Assembly: GCF_004005815.1 (NCBI RefSeq)
Contig: NZ_SACK01000002.1
Coordinates: 744,001 to 808,000, forward strand
DNA: 64,000 nucleotides
Reading direction: 5' to 3'
DNA from: Mucilaginibacter limnophilus
GTDB lineage: Bacteria; Bacteroidota; Bacteroidia; Sphingobacteriales; Sphingobacteriaceae
The notes under the pieces were generated by a model. It had not been told where the DNA came from. It did no database searches and worked only from the letters and a program-made list of their open reading frames with translations. Below are positions 51,714 to 61,391 of the stretch, piece by piece. A program made the translations under genes and the position numbers. The first letter of the stretch is position 1, and every line of letters starts with the position of its first letter.

Positions 51714-54700
51714 TTGGCAAGAAGTTTTACCGTCAGGATATTTTTTGGTGCTTTAATTGCCTGCCTTTTGGGCAGTGTAGCCACTGCTTTTGCCCAGCAG
51801 GATGGTGATTCGGCAAAGGTTGCCGTGCCATTAAAAGCACCGCGAACTAACCAGGCGCGAAACCGCGAAGGCTACTTTACCCCGAATCCTTTTAATACCG
51901 AACGCAGTATAGAATATGACCCGATAACCAATCAGTATATGCTGGTTGAGCGGTCGGGTAATTACCTGTTGAGGCCGCCGCAGTATTTGACATTCTCGGA
52001 ATACCTGCGCCTTACCCAGCGCGAAAATCAACGTGAAAATTTCAAAAGAGCTTCTGACGCGTATGCTTACGAATCGCAGCAGGAAGGCTTTGTGCCACGT
52101 ATAAAAGTACGTAGTCGAACTTTTGAACGCATATTTGGCGGGAATGATATCAGCATAAAGCCGCAGGGATCGGCTGAGATGATATTTGCGGGTCAAATAA
52201 ACAAAAACTCGAACCCGCTTTTCAATGCCCGCCAGCGCACACAATTTAACTTCAATTTCGACCAGCGTATCCAGTTAAATGTTACCGGTAATATCGGCGA
52301 CAGGATAAAGATTGCCACCAATTACAATACAGACGCTCAGTTTCAGTTTGATAACCAACTGAAGCTTGATTACACCGGCAAGGAAGACGACATCATCCAG
52401 AAAATAGAGGCCGGTATGGTAAGCATGCCGCTGAACACCTCATTGATTACCGGTAGCCAGGCATTGTTCGGGGTAAAAACAAAACTGCGTTTTGGCAGGC
52501 TCGATGTTACCAGCGTATTCTCGCAACAGCGGTCTGAGTCAAAAACCATTACAATCACTAATGGCCAGCAGCAAGGTGAGTTCAGGGTAACGGCTGCTGA
52601 TTATGAGGCCAACAAACACTTCTTCCTGGCGCAATATTTCCGTAATAATTATAACCGTGCGCTCAGGAATATACCTATCATCAGTTCAGGTATCAACATT
52701 ACCAAAATTGAGGTTTGGACAACCAACCGGACTAATAATACTACCGATTCGCGTGATATTGTGGCCTTGCTCGACTTAGGTGAGAATGATCCGTACAATG
52801 CACAGATTGCGGGCGGTGGTTCAGCATTGCCGGCAGGGTTTTCAGGTCCGGGCTTTCCGCAGCAGTCAAACAACTTGCTTTCGCAATTACCTGCAGGTGC
52901 AAGGCAAACCAACTCAAATGATGTTATTACGTTCTTTCAGAACAATACCGACAATTTTGCAAAACTGACCTATGCGCGTAAGCTAACCGACCGTGAGTAC
53001 ACGCTGCATTCACAACTGGGTTATATTTCGCTGAACTATCCGCTTAACAATGATGAGGTGCTGGCTGTAGCTTTCCAGTATACCTATAACGGCCAAACAT
53101 ACCAGGTGGGTGAGTTCTCGAGTGATATCTCGGTTGATCCTAACAACCCTAAAGTACTGTTTGTAAAGTTGCTAAAAAATGAGCTGCTCAGGCCATCGCT
53201 GCCAAGCTGGGACCTGATGATGAAAAACATCTACTCGTTAGGTGCGTTCCAGATCAACCCTTCAGATTTCAGGCTACGTATTGCCCGTTTGGATGACAAA
53301 AGCAGCGTTGAAGAATATGTAATGGATGAAGGCCAGAAACTTAAAGACAGGTTATGGCTGAATATAAACGGAGTTGACAGGCTGAATCAACAGAATGATG
53401 AACAACCCGATGGTTATTTCGACTTTCTGGAAGGCATTACCATTGACTCGCAACAGGGGCGCATTATGTTTCCGCAGGTTGAACCATTTGGTGCCGACCT
53501 GCGTGCACAGCTTGCCGGTGAACCGGCCGAACTGATAAACCGCTATGTGTTCGATTCGCTGTACACGGTGCAAAAAACCATTGCTCAGCAAAATTACCCC
53601 AACCTTAACCGTTATGTTATAAAGGGAACATATTCGTCGCAGGGTGGCTCGGAGTTTTTATTGAACGCGGTTAATATTCCGCAAGGGTCAGTAGTGGTAA
53701 CGGCCGGTACACTGGTACTTACCGAAGGTACTGATTATACCGTTGATTATTCGGCCGGGCGTATTCGTATCATTAACCAGGCGTTGCTGTCATCCGGGCA
53801 GCCCATCAATATTAAGCTTGAAAACAGCGAACTTTTCGGCGTACAACAAAAAACACTCTTTGGTACCCGCTTAGATTATGTGGCCAGTAAAAAACTGGCA
53901 TTGGGTGCTACGTTGATGCACCTTACCGAACAGCCGTTATCACAAAATGAAGCCGTTGGCGACGAATCGATATCAAACACCATCTGGGGTTTTGATGGTA
54001 CTTATACTTCGGAGTCGAGGTTTTTAACACGTTTGGTAGATAAGATACCTTTTATTGATACCAAAGAACAATCAACTATAAACTTTACCGGCGAATTTGC
54101 GCAACTGGTACCAGGTACCCCCGGTGTACTTACCTTCGCCGGCTCAGAAAACGGTACTTCCTACCTGGATGACTTTGAGAACAGCAAGTCGGTTATTGAT
54201 GTAAAAAGCTATATAAGCTGGCAAATATCAGGTACGCCAAGGCTATTCCCTGAGTCAGAATTTATCAATGATTTGCGTTACGGATATAACCGTGCGCGGC
54301 TGGCTTTCTTTAATATCGACCCTATATTTTACAACAGTTCCGGAACGTTTAATATTTCACGGGCCGAGCTCTCAAATCACTATGTAAGGCAGGTTTTGGA
54401 AACTGAAGTGTTTCCTTACCGCCAGTCGGTAACCGGTCAGCCTCTGCTGCTGCCTACTTTAAACCTGGCTTTCTACCCCAATCAGCGCGGACAGTACAAT
54501 TATACTACTACCGGGCTTAACACCGATGGTACGCTGCAAAATCCTCAGTCGCGTTGGGGCGGTATTTTCCGCAAGCTGGAAACTAATGATTTTGAATCGC
54601 TCAACGTAGGTTATATAGAATTCTGGATGCTTGATCCGTTTATCTATAAGCCTGAAGATACCGGCGGCGACCTGTATTTTAACCTTGGTAACATTTCTGA

Positions 54701-57700
54701 AGATATTCTGAAAGATGGGCGTAAAAGCTTAGAAAATGGCCTGCCTGTTGATGGTGACTTTACCAAGGTTGACGAAACCGTTTGGGGAAGAGTAACCCGC
54801 CTGCAACCGGTTATCAATGCATTTGATAACGATCCGGTAGCGCGTACCCGCCAGGACGTAGGTTTAGACGGATTAAATAATGATGATGAGCGTACCAAAT
54901 TCGCACCTGTGCTGCAGCAAACCGCCGGACTGCAGCCACAGGCAGCCGCCAGCCTTTCTGCCGACCCATCGTCAGACGATTTTCAATACTATCAAAGCCC
55001 TGACCTTGACGCAAGGGGGGCCTCGATACTCGACCGTTATGTAAAGTTTAACGGTACCGAAGGTAACTCAAAAACCACTGAGCAATCTCAAAATGAACTG
55101 GGCGTAAACACATCAGCATCAACGCCGCTGCCTGATGGCGAGGATATCAACCGGGATAATAACATGAGCCAGACGGACGAGTACTTCCAGTATAGGGTGT
55201 CTATCCGCCCGCAGGATATGATGGTTGGCCAGAATTTTATTACCGATAAAGTTACTTCGCAGGTAAAATTGGTTGACGGCAGCACACAGGCTGTTACCTG
55301 GTACCAGTTCAGGGTGCCAATTAATGAATACGAATCAAACACCAGCGGAATAAGCGATTTTAAAGCTATCCGTTTTATGCGGATGTTCATGACGGGCTTC
55401 GCCGATACATCGATACTGCGTTTTGCAACTTTGCAATTGGTGCGCAGCGAATGGCGTGCCTTTAACCGTGAAAGAAATCCGCTCAACATTATTGCCGACC
55501 CTGCCATTCCAACGCCGGTGCTTGATCCTAATCTTATTGACGTACAAGCAGTAAATATTGAAGAGAACGGCAATCGTACGCCAATACCTTATGTGGTGCC
55601 GCCGGGTATTCAGCGCCAGCGTAATTATAATAACTTAAAAACCAATACGCAGCTGAATGAGCAGTCGTTATCATTGTTTGTTGACAACCTGCGTGATGGT
55701 TACTCACAGGCTGCATTCAAGACGTTTTATAACGATCTGCGGTCGTACAAAAAAATACAGGCTTTTGTACATGCCGAGGGTACGCAATTAAGAGATAACG
55801 ATATCCGGGCATTCATCAGGCTTGGAGTTGACTACCAGGATAATTACTATGAATATGAGGTGCCGCTGAAAATAACTCAACCCGGCACCCGAGACCCCGA
55901 TGCTATTTGGCCGTTAGAGAACAGGATTGACCTGGAACTGGCGTTACTAACCCGTGCTAAGCTTGCCCGTAATCAAGCAAAAGTTGATTATAATACAGTG
56001 TTTGAGTATGTGGAAAATGGCAAAAGAGTATTGATAAAAGGCCAGCCTGATTTAAGCCGCCTGCGAACTATTATGCTTGGTGTGCGTAATCCACTAAAAA
56101 CCGGCGCCAATGATGACGGCCTTGAGAAAACCGCGACCGTTTGGTACGATGAGCTTCGCCTTACCGATTTTGACCAACGTGGTGGTTGGGCGGCAGCGGC
56201 AAGGTTTAATGCCAAGCTGGCCGATTTTGCCGACATCACCGTTGCCGGTACAAAAAGTACTGTAGGGTTTGGCTCGCTCGATTCAAAAGTAAGCGAACGC
56301 AGCCGTAGCGATAACCAAACTTTGGATGTTGCCGCAAATATGGAATTAGGCAAGTTTTTCCCAGAGAAAACTGGTATCCATATTCCGGCGTATGTCAACG
56401 TATCAACTCAAAAAGGTACGCCGCAGTATGACCCTGCTACCGGTGATATCGAGCTGAAAGATGTACTTAATGCCGAGCAGGATGCCCGTAAGCGTGATTC
56501 GATACGCAACTATGCTGAGAATTATACCATCCGCAAAAGCTTTAATTTAACCAATGTGCACAAGGCTAAAACTGACCCTAATGCTGAAAGCCATATATGG
56601 GATGTGGAGAACCTAAGCGCAAGCTTTGCTTATAACGAATACCAGCACCGTGACTATGTTACGCAGTTGGATCTGCAAAAGACTTATAGACTCGGACTCG
56701 CTTATAACTACAGCAATCAGCCGAGATATATTACGCCGCTACAAAAGATCATCAAAAGCAATACATTGGCGCTGCTTCGCGAGTTTAACTTTAGCATATT
56801 GCCATCGAGGTTGAACTTTAGCGTGAATTTCGACAGGTTCTATTCGGAAAATACCTTAAGGAGTTATAACGACCCTAACCTGACAACCACGGTGCCTATA
56901 CCAAATACTTTGGTGCCGACAACATATAACAAGAACTTTAACATTACCCGGGTGTACGGCATAGGGTGGAACCTATCAAAGTCATTAACAATGGATATAG
57001 ACGCTACCAACCTTTCGGTGATTGATGAGCCTGCCAACCGTGTGAACGGGTTAAAACCGAATATACTGTGGCAAAATATTACTAACCTGGGCCGCAATAC
57101 CAACTATAGCCATACGCTTAACTTTAACTGGACAACACCAATAAACAAGATACCGGGGTTAAACTGGACGGCTGCCATAGTGCGTTACAGTACGCACTTT
57201 AACTGGCAAACCGAACCGGAATTTTCGTTACGCAATGCCGACCTGAACGTAGGTAACACCATACAAAACTCACGCACCATTCAGGTAAACCCAACGCTTA
57301 CCTTTACCACGCTGTATAATAAATTTCCGTTTATACGCCGCGCGAACAACCCGAATAACACCGGCGGCGGCAAGTTTTGGATAGGCCTGTTAACCAGTAT
57401 TAAAAATTTAAGCGGTACTTATACCCGTACTGAAGGAACCTTCCTGCCGGGCTATTTGCCGGAGACTAATATCTTCGGTCAGGATTTCAGCTACGGTGCG
57501 CCGGGCTTAGGCTTTGTGCTGGGCAGCCAGGCCGATATACGTATGAAGGCTGTTGCCAATGGCTGGCTGTCGGCTGATTCACTGCAAAACCAGCTGTATG
57601 TAAAAACTTTTAATGAGGATATCCGCCTGAAGGGAACTATTGAACCATTTAAAGATTTCCGTATCGAACTGATCGCTTTCCGCGCGCAGGACAGAAACTT

Positions 57701-58721
57701 TCAAACCAACTATAAGTATAACTCTTCAACAAACGGGTTCGACGAACAAAGCCCTGTTACTACTGGTAACTACAGCGTGTCGTTCCTGTCGCTGGCTACA
57801 GCGTTTAAAGGTGAACGCGGCATAGATAATATCTCAACTGTTTTCCAGGAGTTTTTGGCTAACCGGCAGATAGTATCTCAGCGTTTGGCGGCCGGTAATC
57901 CCGCTTCAAGCCCTAATGCCGGTGCCGACGGTTTTGCCGATGGTTACGGGCCAAACTCACAGGATGTGCTGGTGACCTCGTTCCTTGCAGCCTATACCGG
58001 TAAAGATGCGGCTACCTATAGCCTGAGCCAGTTCCCCAAAATACCGATACCAAACTGGCAGATCAATTACAGCGGCTTAAGCCGTATCGCTTTCCTGGCT
58101 GACCTGTTTGATTCGTTCGACGTACGGCATGGGTACCGCTCGTCATACAACGTAAACGGTTATACTACGCTGCTGCAAAGCCGTACAGGGCAAGCTACCC
58201 GCGATGCCGAGGGCGACTTCCTGCCGTTCTACCAATTCTCCCAAGTAACCATATTTGAGCAGTTTGTACCGCTTGTAGGAATGGATGCCCGCTTTAAAAA
58301 CAGCATGACGGCAAACTTTGAGTACCGCAAAAGTCGTACGCTTAGCTTGAGTTTGCTTAACAGTCAGCTGGCGCAACAAAGCGAGAACATTGTTGTATTG
58401 GGCTTCGGTTACCGCACCAATAAATTCAAATTTCCGTTCGGGCTGTTCCCTAACATGAAAAGCAATAACGATGTGAACTTTAAGCTTGACGTAGCTCTTC
58501 GCGATAACAAAACCCTGATATACCGCGCCGATGTGCAATCGGCCGAGGTGTCTTCAGGCGCTAAGAATATCACCCTGCGCCCGGCTATCGATTACGTAAT
58601 CAATCAGCGTTTTAACTTAAACATTTTTTACGATTCAAACATCACCAAACCTTATACATCACAAAGTTTTAATACCTCGTTTACCAATTTTGGTGTGAAT
58701 TTGAAGCTGTTGTTGCAGTAG
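51714..58721 (+). CDS. sprA: Type IX secretion translocon / gliding motility protein SprA
   Basis: 2335 residues, close to SprA of Flavobacterium (about 2400). The signal peptide is FTVRIFFGALIACLLGSVATAFAQ. Hallmark segments include TRNREGYF-like RNREGYFTPNPF, SLITGSQALFGVKTKLRFGR, LNTDGTLQNPQSRWGGIF and a huge region of alternating barrel strands ending SFNTSFTNFGVNLKLLLQ. SprA forms the very large single-chain beta-barrel through which CTD-bearing proteins cross the outer membrane. The only usable start is TTG 51714, since the first in-frame ATG lies well past the signal peptide. gcvH, often next to sprA in this phylum, is absent here. Confidence 0.95.
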   Translation: MARSFTVRIFFGALIACLLGSVATAFAQQDGDSAKVAVPLKAPRTNQARNREGYFTPNPFNTERSIEYDPITNQYMLVERSGNYLLRPPQYLTFSEYLRLTQRENQRENFKRASDAYAYESQQEGFVPRIKVRSRTFERIFGGNDISIKPQGSAEMIFAGQINKNSNPLFNARQRTQFNFNFDQRIQLNVTGNIGDRIKIATNYNTDAQFQFDNQLKLDYTGKEDDIIQKIEAGMVSMPLNTSLITGSQALFGVKTKLRFGRLDVTSVFSQQRSESKTITITNGQQQGEFRVTAADYEANKHFFLAQYFRNNYNRALRNIPIISSGINITKIEVWTTNRTNNTTDSRDIVALLDLGENDPYNAQIAGGGSALPAGFSGPGFPQQSNNLLSQLPAGARQTNSNDVITFFQNNTDNFAKLTYARKLTDREYTLHSQLGYISLNYPLNNDEVLAVAFQYTYNGQTYQVGEFSSDISVDPNNPKVLFVKLLKNELLRPSLPSWDLMMKNIYSLGAFQINPSDFRLRIARLDDKSSVEEYVMDEGQKLKDRLWLNINGVDRLNQQNDEQPDGYFDFLEGITIDSQQGRIMFPQVEPFGADLRAQLAGEPAELINRYVFDSLYTVQKTIAQQNYPNLNRYVIKGTYSSQGGSEFLLNAVNIPQGSVVVTAGTLVLTEGTDYTVDYSAGRIRIINQALLSSGQPINIKLENSELFGVQQKTLFGTRLDYVASKKLALGATLMHLTEQPLSQNEAVGDESISNTIWGFDGTYTSESRFLTRLVDKIPFIDTKEQSTINFTGEFAQLVPGTPGVLTFAGSENGTSYLDDFENSKSVIDVKSYISWQISGTPRLFPESEFINDLRYGYNRARLAFFNIDPIFYNSSGTFNISRAELSNHYVRQVLETEVFPYRQSVTGQPLLLPTLNLAFYPNQRGQYNYTTTGLNTDGTLQNPQSRWGGIFRKLETNDFESLNVGYIEFWMLDPFIYKPEDTGGDLYFNLGNISEDILKDGRKSLENGLPVDGDFTKVDETVWGRVTRLQPVINAFDNDPVARTRQDVGLDGLNNDDERTKFAPVLQQTAGLQPQAAASLSADPSSDDFQYYQSPDLDARGASILDRYVKFNGTEGNSKTTEQSQNELGVNTSASTPLPDGEDINRDNNMSQTDEYFQYRVSIRPQDMMVGQNFITDKVTSQVKLVDGSTQAVTWYQFRVPINEYESNTSGISDFKAIRFMRMFMTGFADTSILRFATLQLVRSEWRAFNRERNPLNIIADPAIPTPVLDPNLIDVQAVNIEENGNRTPIPYVVPPGIQRQRNYNNLKTNTQLNEQSLSLFVDNLRDGYSQAAFKTFYNDLRSYKKIQAFVHAEGTQLRDNDIRAFIRLGVDYQDNYYEYEVPLKITQPGTRDPDAIWPLENRIDLELALLTRAKLARNQAKVDYNTVFEYVENGKRVLIKGQPDLSRLRTIMLGVRNPLKTGANDDGLEKTATVWYDELRLTDFDQRGGWAAAARFNAKLADFADITVAGTKSTVGFGSLDSKVSERSRSDNQTLDVAANMELGKFFPEKTGIHIPAYVNVSTQKGTPQYDPATGDIELKDVLNAEQDARKRDSIRNYAENYTIRKSFNLTNVHKAKTDPNAESHIWDVENLSASFAYNEYQHRDYVTQLDLQKTYRLGLAYNYSNQPRYITPLQKIIKSNTLALLREFNFSILPSRLNFSVNFDRFYSENTLRSYNDPNLTTTVPIPNTLVPTTYNKNFNITRVYGIGWNLSKSLTMDIDATNLSVIDEPANRVNGLKPNILWQNITNLGRNTNYSHTLNFNWTTPINKIPGLNWTAAIVRYSTHFNWQTEPEFSLRNADLNVGNTIQNSRTIQVNPTLTFTTLYNKFPFIRRANNPNNTGGGKFWIGLLTSIKNLSGTYTRTEGTFLPGYLPETNIFGQDFSYGAPGLGFVLGSQADIRMKAVANGWLSADSLQNQLYVKTFNEDIRLKGTIEPFKDFRIELIAFRAQDRNFQTNYKYNSSTNGFDEQSPVTTGNYSVSFLSLATAFKGERGIDNISTVFQEFLANRQIVSQRLAAGNPASSPNAGADGFADGYGPNSQDVLVTSFLAAYTGKDAATYSLSQFPKIPIPNWQINYSGLSRIAFLADLFDSFDVRHGYRSSYNVNGYTTLLQSRTGQATRDAEGDFLPFYQFSQVTIFEQFVPLVGMDARFKNSMTANFEYRKSRTLSLSLLNSQLAQQSENIVVLGFGYRTNKFKFPFGLFPNMKSNNDVNFKLDVALRDNKTLIYRADVQSAEVSSGAKNITLRPAIDYVINQRFNLNIFYDSNITKPYTSQSFNTSFTNFGVNLKLLLQ

Positions 58722-58766
58722 GGTTAGTGAGTGGTTAGTTAGAATTATAAAGTTTGAGATCATTGT

Positions 58767-58860
58767 TGTCATTTCGACCGTAGGGAGAAATCTTCTAAGA
58801 TTTGCATTTTAGAGCTTAAATGTCGTGGAAGATTTTTCCTCATTCTTCGTCGAAATGACA
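58767..58860. repeat. Family A inverted repeat after sprA
   Basis: The left arm (58767-58796, TGTCATTTCGACCGTAGGGA...) and the right arm (58827-58860, GGAAGATTTTTCC...GTCGAAATGACA) are imperfect reverse complements. The left arm matches the reverse complement of 1717-1744 almost base for base, showing a dispersed family. Confidence 0.8.
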
Positions 58861-58891
58861 CTTTATTTGTCACAATATAATTGATTTTTTC

Positions 58892-59120
58892 ATGTCGCGC
58901 TCACACAAAAAGACCCCTTTTTTTGGTTACACCACGGCTACTTCTGAAAAGCGGATAAACGCCGCTAGAATAAAGCCTTTAGGCGGGTGAGCAAGAAACT
59001 TATCGAACTAAAAAAAGACCCCCCCCTGTGAAAATAGAAGCTGTGGCAAATGTTTGGGACGGTGGGAAGGATGTCAAGCAATACCGGCGCGAATATTCAA
59101 AAAAGGATATGCGGAAATAA
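58892..59120 (+). pseudogene. Decayed small conserved basic protein gene (two frameshifts, one stop)
   Basis: ATG 58892 opens MSRSHKKTPFFGYTTATSEK. The next frame continues ADKRR, then TAG (58966), then NKAFRRVSKKLIELKKDPP. After a run of eight C (59019-59026) a third frame reads VKIEAVANVWDGGKDVKQY and ends KKDMRK at TAA 59118. Read together, these pieces match, from memory, a small widespread bacterial protein beginning MSRSxKKTP, with SEKxDKR, LRRKVK, SNVWxxxKDGKxY and a final LMRK. This copy thus carries a frameshift near 58950, an in-frame stop and a frameshift at the C8 run. It is probably non-functional, although a C8 miscount could explain only the last shift. Confidence 0.6.
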
Positions 59121-59128
59121 GGGCTAAA

Positions 59129-59593
59129 TTAGAAAGGGCCGATATTTAGTAATGCATTTAAAAGGCCTTTAAACGCGTCAGCCGGGTGCTCGTATATAAA
59201 AGATGTGGGTTTTTTATAGTCAATGTTAGTAATCAATTCGCGTAGTAATTCGGCATCGTTCCGAGAAATTTCAAACTCACGATTGTCTGAAATAATATAG
59301 CTACCTCTTCTGGAGAGTTTATCACCAGATTTATTATTAGTATTTAATATCAGTACATCTATTTCATTAAGTTCTATAGTAGCTGTCTCTTTTGTTATTG
59401 ATGATAAGAAAGTACAAATTGATGCCGTAATAACACAAAGCAGAAAGCCAAACATTAGAAAGATGAGAAGGTTTGAATTTGCAAAAGAGTAAGTAATTAT
59501 CGTTGCTATAAATAAAATGAAAGATAAGCCTAAGCTGTAATTTACTATTACAAATAATGATTTAGTGCGAGAACCAAAAACGGTAATTGTCAT
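59129..59593 (-). CDS. Hypothetical two-TM membrane protein
   Basis: 154 residues from ATG 59593 (a TTG at 59599 adds only two residues). The first 20 residues are polar or basic (TITVFGSRTKSLFVIVNYS). Two hydrophobic helices follow (LGLSFILFIATIITYSF and LLIFLMFGFLLCVITASICT), then a soluble domain rich in strands with ELNEIDVLILNTNNKSGDKL and SYIISDNREFEISRNDAEL. I do not recognise the family. The coding sequence looks more A+T-rich than neighbouring genes, which may mean recent acquisition. It lies between a pseudogene and the AsmA-like pair, in an accessory-looking stretch next to sprA. Confidence 0.6.
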   Translation of the reverse strand: MTITVFGSRTKSLFVIVNYSLGLSFILFIATIITYSFANSNLLIFLMFGFLLCVITASICTFLSSITKETATIELNEIDVLILNTNNKSGDKLSRRGSYIISDNREFEISRNDAELLRELITNIDYKKPTSFIYEHPADAFKGLLNALLNIGPF

Positions 59594-59642
59594 AGACAAG
59601 TTTAACTACACTAATATAAAGATTTTCTCGTAGACTTACTAA

Positions 59643-61391
59643 TCAATCATCCTTCTCTCCCCGCTGCTTTTCTAAATCGCCTTCGCTCATTTTAGCGTTC
59701 GCACGTTTCTCATCCATTTCGCTTACGCCGGCACATTCTTTAACTCCTGCAAACAGTGTTTTCCAGGCTATTTTAAAGAACGGGTAATTTAACGGTCGCA
59801 CAAAAGTGATATTGGCGCTGCGCGGTTGCTTGCCGGGCTCGTCCGGGTTATTGCGCTCAATAACCAGATAGTTGGCTAACAGAGAAGTCAGCCCTTTTTT
59901 CTTAAGCTTGCCGCTTTCTTCGTCACGTTTAAGGATGTTAATCTTCAGGTCTTTGTATAAAAATGTCATTTTACCTTTAGCTGCATAGCGCGTGGCATCT
60001 ACATCAAAATCAAACCGTGTCACACTGCCTGAAGCTACCTTTACCATACTGATAGGCCCAATAGCCTTATTCAAAGCTGATAGGGGCATTGGCCCGAGTG
60101 TACCCTTATAACTAAATGCGGCGTTATCTGCTGTAAGATTAAGCTTGAAAGTTACATCAAGCCGGCCGCGATCCATAAAGTAGGTAGTAAGCTTGATAGT
60201 AGAAATGTTATTCTTTTTTAACGCCTTCTTGTTATTGGTGACATTGAATATCTGACCGCTGGTATTGCTAAAGGTTATTGAACCATTTTTTTGCGACTTT
60301 TTATTGAACTCGCTATAAATAATGTGCACTTTTTTCAGGTTGATGGTGTCTATTCTCAAACCAAAATCAAGCTTGCGTAAAGCCATGTGCGGAAACGAAG
60401 CCGCGGCATCTTTCTGGTAGTTAGGGATTTTGTTGGGTGCCCCAAAAATATCTGCAACGCCATGGCTTGCCGAGAGCGACGAGGCGGTAAACGTGCGGTA
60501 CCTGTAATAACTTATAAAATTGAAATTGTTAAGCCTGATGGTATCAAATGAGAGATCAAAACGTTCTGAACGGGTTTTATTGAAAAACAGCAGGCGGTTA
60601 AATGGCTTAAGGGTGGCGCCAATAAGCGTGAGTTGTTTGCTTTTAGTTGATAGCTTTATGGATTTTACCTTATAGAAATACAACCCATTTGGCGTTTTAC
60701 CGTTGTAGTTATTTACTTCAGTAACTATGTCGCTGCAATAAAAAAAACGCGAAGTATCGGCTTGTGTTGTCGAGGCAATAAACAAATCGGTAGCTTTTAA
60801 ATTGAGTTCACGTACTTCGGTACGTAAAGGTTTTTTGTGCGAATAATCAGTATGCCTGAACTTCAGGTTATTCAGCCATATCTCACCAACACGTGCCGAT
60901 TTTAAAGTTTTCGACATACGCTGCCATATGGTACGCTTATCGCCTTTAGGTTTGTCTTCAGTGTTATTAGCCTCATAGCTCATGTCGATAGACGGTTCGT
61001 TGAGCACTATTTTACTGATAGCGGCTTTCCTGCTAAAAAAATACTTAAGCGGATTAGCGCCGGTTATGCGTATCTGGTTTACACGTATATCATATAAATT
61101 ATTCGGCGCGGTACCTGCCTTTTTCTTTTTGTTATATACTGCTTTGTCGACTTTCAAAGTGGCGTCATCAATCACCACTTTTCCCTGCAGAAGATTCAGA
61201 CTTGCCTTGCTGAACTCAATTTTATACAAACTGTCGCTGCTTTCGGCAATGCTGCTTTTCAGTTTACTTTCAAGCATTGGCGAAAAATAAACATTAAGCG
61301 CCAGCGACAACAACATAATTACTACCACAAAACCAAGCACTACATAAAAAGTAACCCTTTGCCACTTTTGCTTAAATAATGTAAATGCCAT
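59643..61391 (-). CDS. AsmA/DUF748-like membrane-anchored protein, paralogue 2
   Basis: 582 residues. One N-terminal helix (VTFYVVLGFVVVIMLLSLAL) anchors a long periplasmic beta-rich region without cysteine motifs. Blocks such as SLYKIEFSKASLNLLQGKVV, APNNLYDIRVNQIRITG and MDRGRLDVTFKLNLT then SYKGTLGPMPLSALNKAI resemble AsmA/DUF748 repeats, which build grooves for lipids. It is directly adjacent to the next upstream gene (no gap) and is collinear with it over most of its length, so the pair arose by duplication. The C-terminus is acidic and basic mixed (EKRANAKMSEGDLEKQRGEK). Function unknown; transport or assembly of outer-membrane lipids is a reasonable guess from the fold. Confidence 0.65.
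   Translation of the reverse strand: MAFTLFKQKWQRVTFYVVLGFVVVIMLLSLALNVYFSPMLESKLKSSIAESSDSLYKIEFSKASLNLLQGKVVIDDATLKVDKAVYNKKKKAGTAPNNLYDIRVNQIRITGANPLKYFFSRKAAISKIVLNEPSIDMSYEANNTEDKPKGDKRTIWQRMSKTLKSARVGEIWLNNLKFRHTDYSHKKPLRTEVRELNLKATDLFIASTTQADTSRFFYCSDIVTEVNNYNGKTPNGLYFYKVKSIKLSTKSKQLTLIGATLKPFNRLLFFNKTRSERFDLSFDTIRLNNFNFISYYRYRTFTASSLSASHGVADIFGAPNKIPNYQKDAAASFPHMALRKLDFGLRIDTINLKKVHIIYSEFNKKSQKNGSITFSNTSGQIFNVTNNKKALKKNNISTIKLTTYFMDRGRLDVTFKLNLTADNAAFSYKGTLGPMPLSALNKAIGPISMVKVASGSVTRFDFDVDATRYAAKGKMTFLYKDLKINILKRDEESGKLKKKGLTSLLANYLVIERNNPDEPGKQPRSANITFVRPLNYPFFKIAWKTLFAGVKECAGVSEMDEKRANAKMSEGDLEKQRGEKDD

Noticed and set aside
58892..59120. Programmed frameshifting as the explanation of the broken small gene
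   Set aside because: One programmed shift at C8 is possible, but a second shift and an in-frame TAG would also have to be bypassed; decay is simpler.
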